Assembly (NCBI GenBank): GCA_002730855.1 | Contig: PCBA01000043.1 | Coordinates: forward strand, 1 to 16,160 | Length of the DNA stretch: 16,160 bases | Direction: 5' to 3' | Source: Gammaproteobacteria bacterium | GTDB taxonomy: Bacteria > Pseudomonadota > Gammaproteobacteria > Magnimaribacterales > Magnimaribacteraceae | Shown here: positions 15,405 to 16,160 of the stretch, in pieces | Layout: every line of letters begins with the position of its first letter | How positions within the stretch are numbered: the first letter of the stretch is position 1 | Notes under the pieces: model-generated | Databases searched by the model: none | Seen by the model: the letters and a program-made list of their open reading frames with translations, nothing else | What the model was told of the DNA's origin: nothing | Translations under genes and position numbers: made by a program

Positions 15405-16160
15405 TTTAAAGGCAATCTTAGCTTTAGAAGATGGAACCATATTTGAAGGGAAAAGTCTTGGAGCAACTGGAAGAACCCATGGGGAAATAGTTTTTAATAC
15501 TTCTATGACAGGTTATCAAGAAATATTAACCGACCCTTCTTATGCTAAACAAATAGTGACTTTAACTTACCCTCATATCGGAAATACAGGTATTAATATG
15601 GAGGATACTGAATCAGATAACATCTGGTGTTCAGGATTAGTTATTAGATCAAATTCAGTACTAGCAAGCAGCTGGAGAAGTGAAGATTCTTTAACGAATT
15701 ATTTAAAGGTAAATAATATATTAGGAATTTCTGATATTGATACTAGAAAATTAACTAGGTTAATTAGAGAAAAAGGTGCCCAGTCAGCTTCTATTCTAGT
15801 GTCTGAGAATATAGATAAGGATGAAGCCATTGAAGAAGCCAAAAAATTTAAAGGGTTATCTGGGATGGACTTAGCTCAAAAGGTAACAACTCAAGAAATA
15901 TACAGTTGGGACCAAGGAGTGTGGAGAGAACCCAAAAGGAAATCTAAACTACGAGTTGTTGTAATGGATTTTGGTATCAAACAAAATATTTTGAGGATTT
16001 TGGCTGGTAGAGGTTTTAATTTAACGGTTGTTCCTGCAAAAACAACTTCTGATAAGATTCTGAGTTTAAAACCGCACGGGGTTTTTTTATCAAATGGACC
16101 CGGTGATCCAGAACCATGTAATTACGCTATACAGGCTATAAAAGAACTTTCAATAAAAGA
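15397..16160 (+). CDS. carA: Carbamoyl-phosphate synthetase small subunit, C-terminus beyond window
   Basis: Glutamine-hydrolysing subunit that channels ammonia to CarB for carbamoyl phosphate, the shared precursor of arginine and pyrimidines. The first 254 codons are visible (E. coli CarA 382). The CarA-specific N-terminal domain shows LALEDGTIFEGKSLGATG (8-25), FNTSMTGYQEILTDPSYAKQ (33-52) and DIDTRKLTR (113-121). The class I glutamine amidotransferase domain begins near 185 (VMDFGIKQNI) and includes SNGPGDPEP (232-240). The catalytic cysteine and the His/Glu of the triad lie past the right edge. The N-terminus aligns with E. coli CarA, so ATG 15397 is probably right, yet it has no Shine-Dalgarno sequence. 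carB is expected downstream. In E. coli dapB precedes carA; here map is divergent. Confidence 0.97.
   Translation, partial: MSNLKAILALEDGTIFEGKSLGATGRTHGEIVFNTSMTGYQEILTDPSYAKQIVTLTYPHIGNTGINMEDTESDNIWCSGLVIRSNSVLASSWRSEDSLTNYLKVNNILGISDIDTRKLTRLIREKGAQSASILVSENIDKDEAIEEAKKFKGLSGMDLAQKVTTQEIYSWDQGVWREPKRKSKLRVVVMDFGIKQNILRILAGRGFNLTVVPAKTTSDKILSLKPHGVFLSNGPGDPEPCNYAIQAIKELSIK

Overview
The window is AT-rich, densely packed chromosomal DNA of a gammaproteobacterium. Three things point there: the blocks pepA-holC-valS, lptF-lptG and map-glnD-dapC-dapD-dapE; the long Pseudomonas-type DapD; and the presence of HolC, which is largely proteobacterial. Low GC, short or overlapping intergenic spaces and no mobile DNA suggest a streamlined, probably marine lineage such as SAR86. 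That placement is inference; no rRNA or other decisive marker is present. No phage genes, insertion sequences, CRISPR arrays, tRNAs or rRNAs were seen.

Layout. 1-4338 (minus strand) is a pepA-holC-valS operon: leucyl aminopeptidase, DNA polymerase III chi subunit and valyl-tRNA synthetase, whose C-terminus lies off the left edge. A 129-bp divergent promoter region separates it from lptF-lptG (4468-6548, plus strand), the two membrane subunits of the lipopolysaccharide exporter. A small RDD-family membrane protein (6535-6954, minus) overlaps the lptG end tail to tail. It is divergent from a proton-coupled oligopeptide transporter (7012-8502, plus). From 15237 down to 8508 a tight minus-strand operon runs map-glnD-dapC-dapD-dapE: methionine aminopeptidase, the PII uridylyltransferase/uridylyl-removing enzyme, and three consecutive enzymes of the succinylase route to meso-diaminopimelate and lysine. 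At the right edge carA (15397 onward, plus, truncated) encodes the small, glutaminase subunit of carbamoyl-phosphate synthetase.

The genes are core metabolism and envelope functions: peptide uptake (POT) and hydrolysis (PepA, Map), nitrogen sensing (GlnD), wall and lysine synthesis (DapC, DapD, DapE), LPS export (LptFG), and entry to arginine and pyrimidine synthesis (CarA).

The most interesting part is the 159-bp map/carA intergenic space. The plus strand there encodes a hairpin followed by eight T residues, typical of an intrinsic terminator, 30 bp upstream of carA. A 33-codon open reading frame (15303-15404) starts before this hairpin, reads straight through it, and ends 8 bp inside carA, which has no Shine-Dalgarno sequence of its own. 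The arrangement resembles leader-peptide attenuation of pyrBI in enterics, but at carAB, and it carries tandem arginine codons inside the terminator stem. I propose it as a candidate attenuator of carAB. This is structural inference from one sequence and has not been tested.
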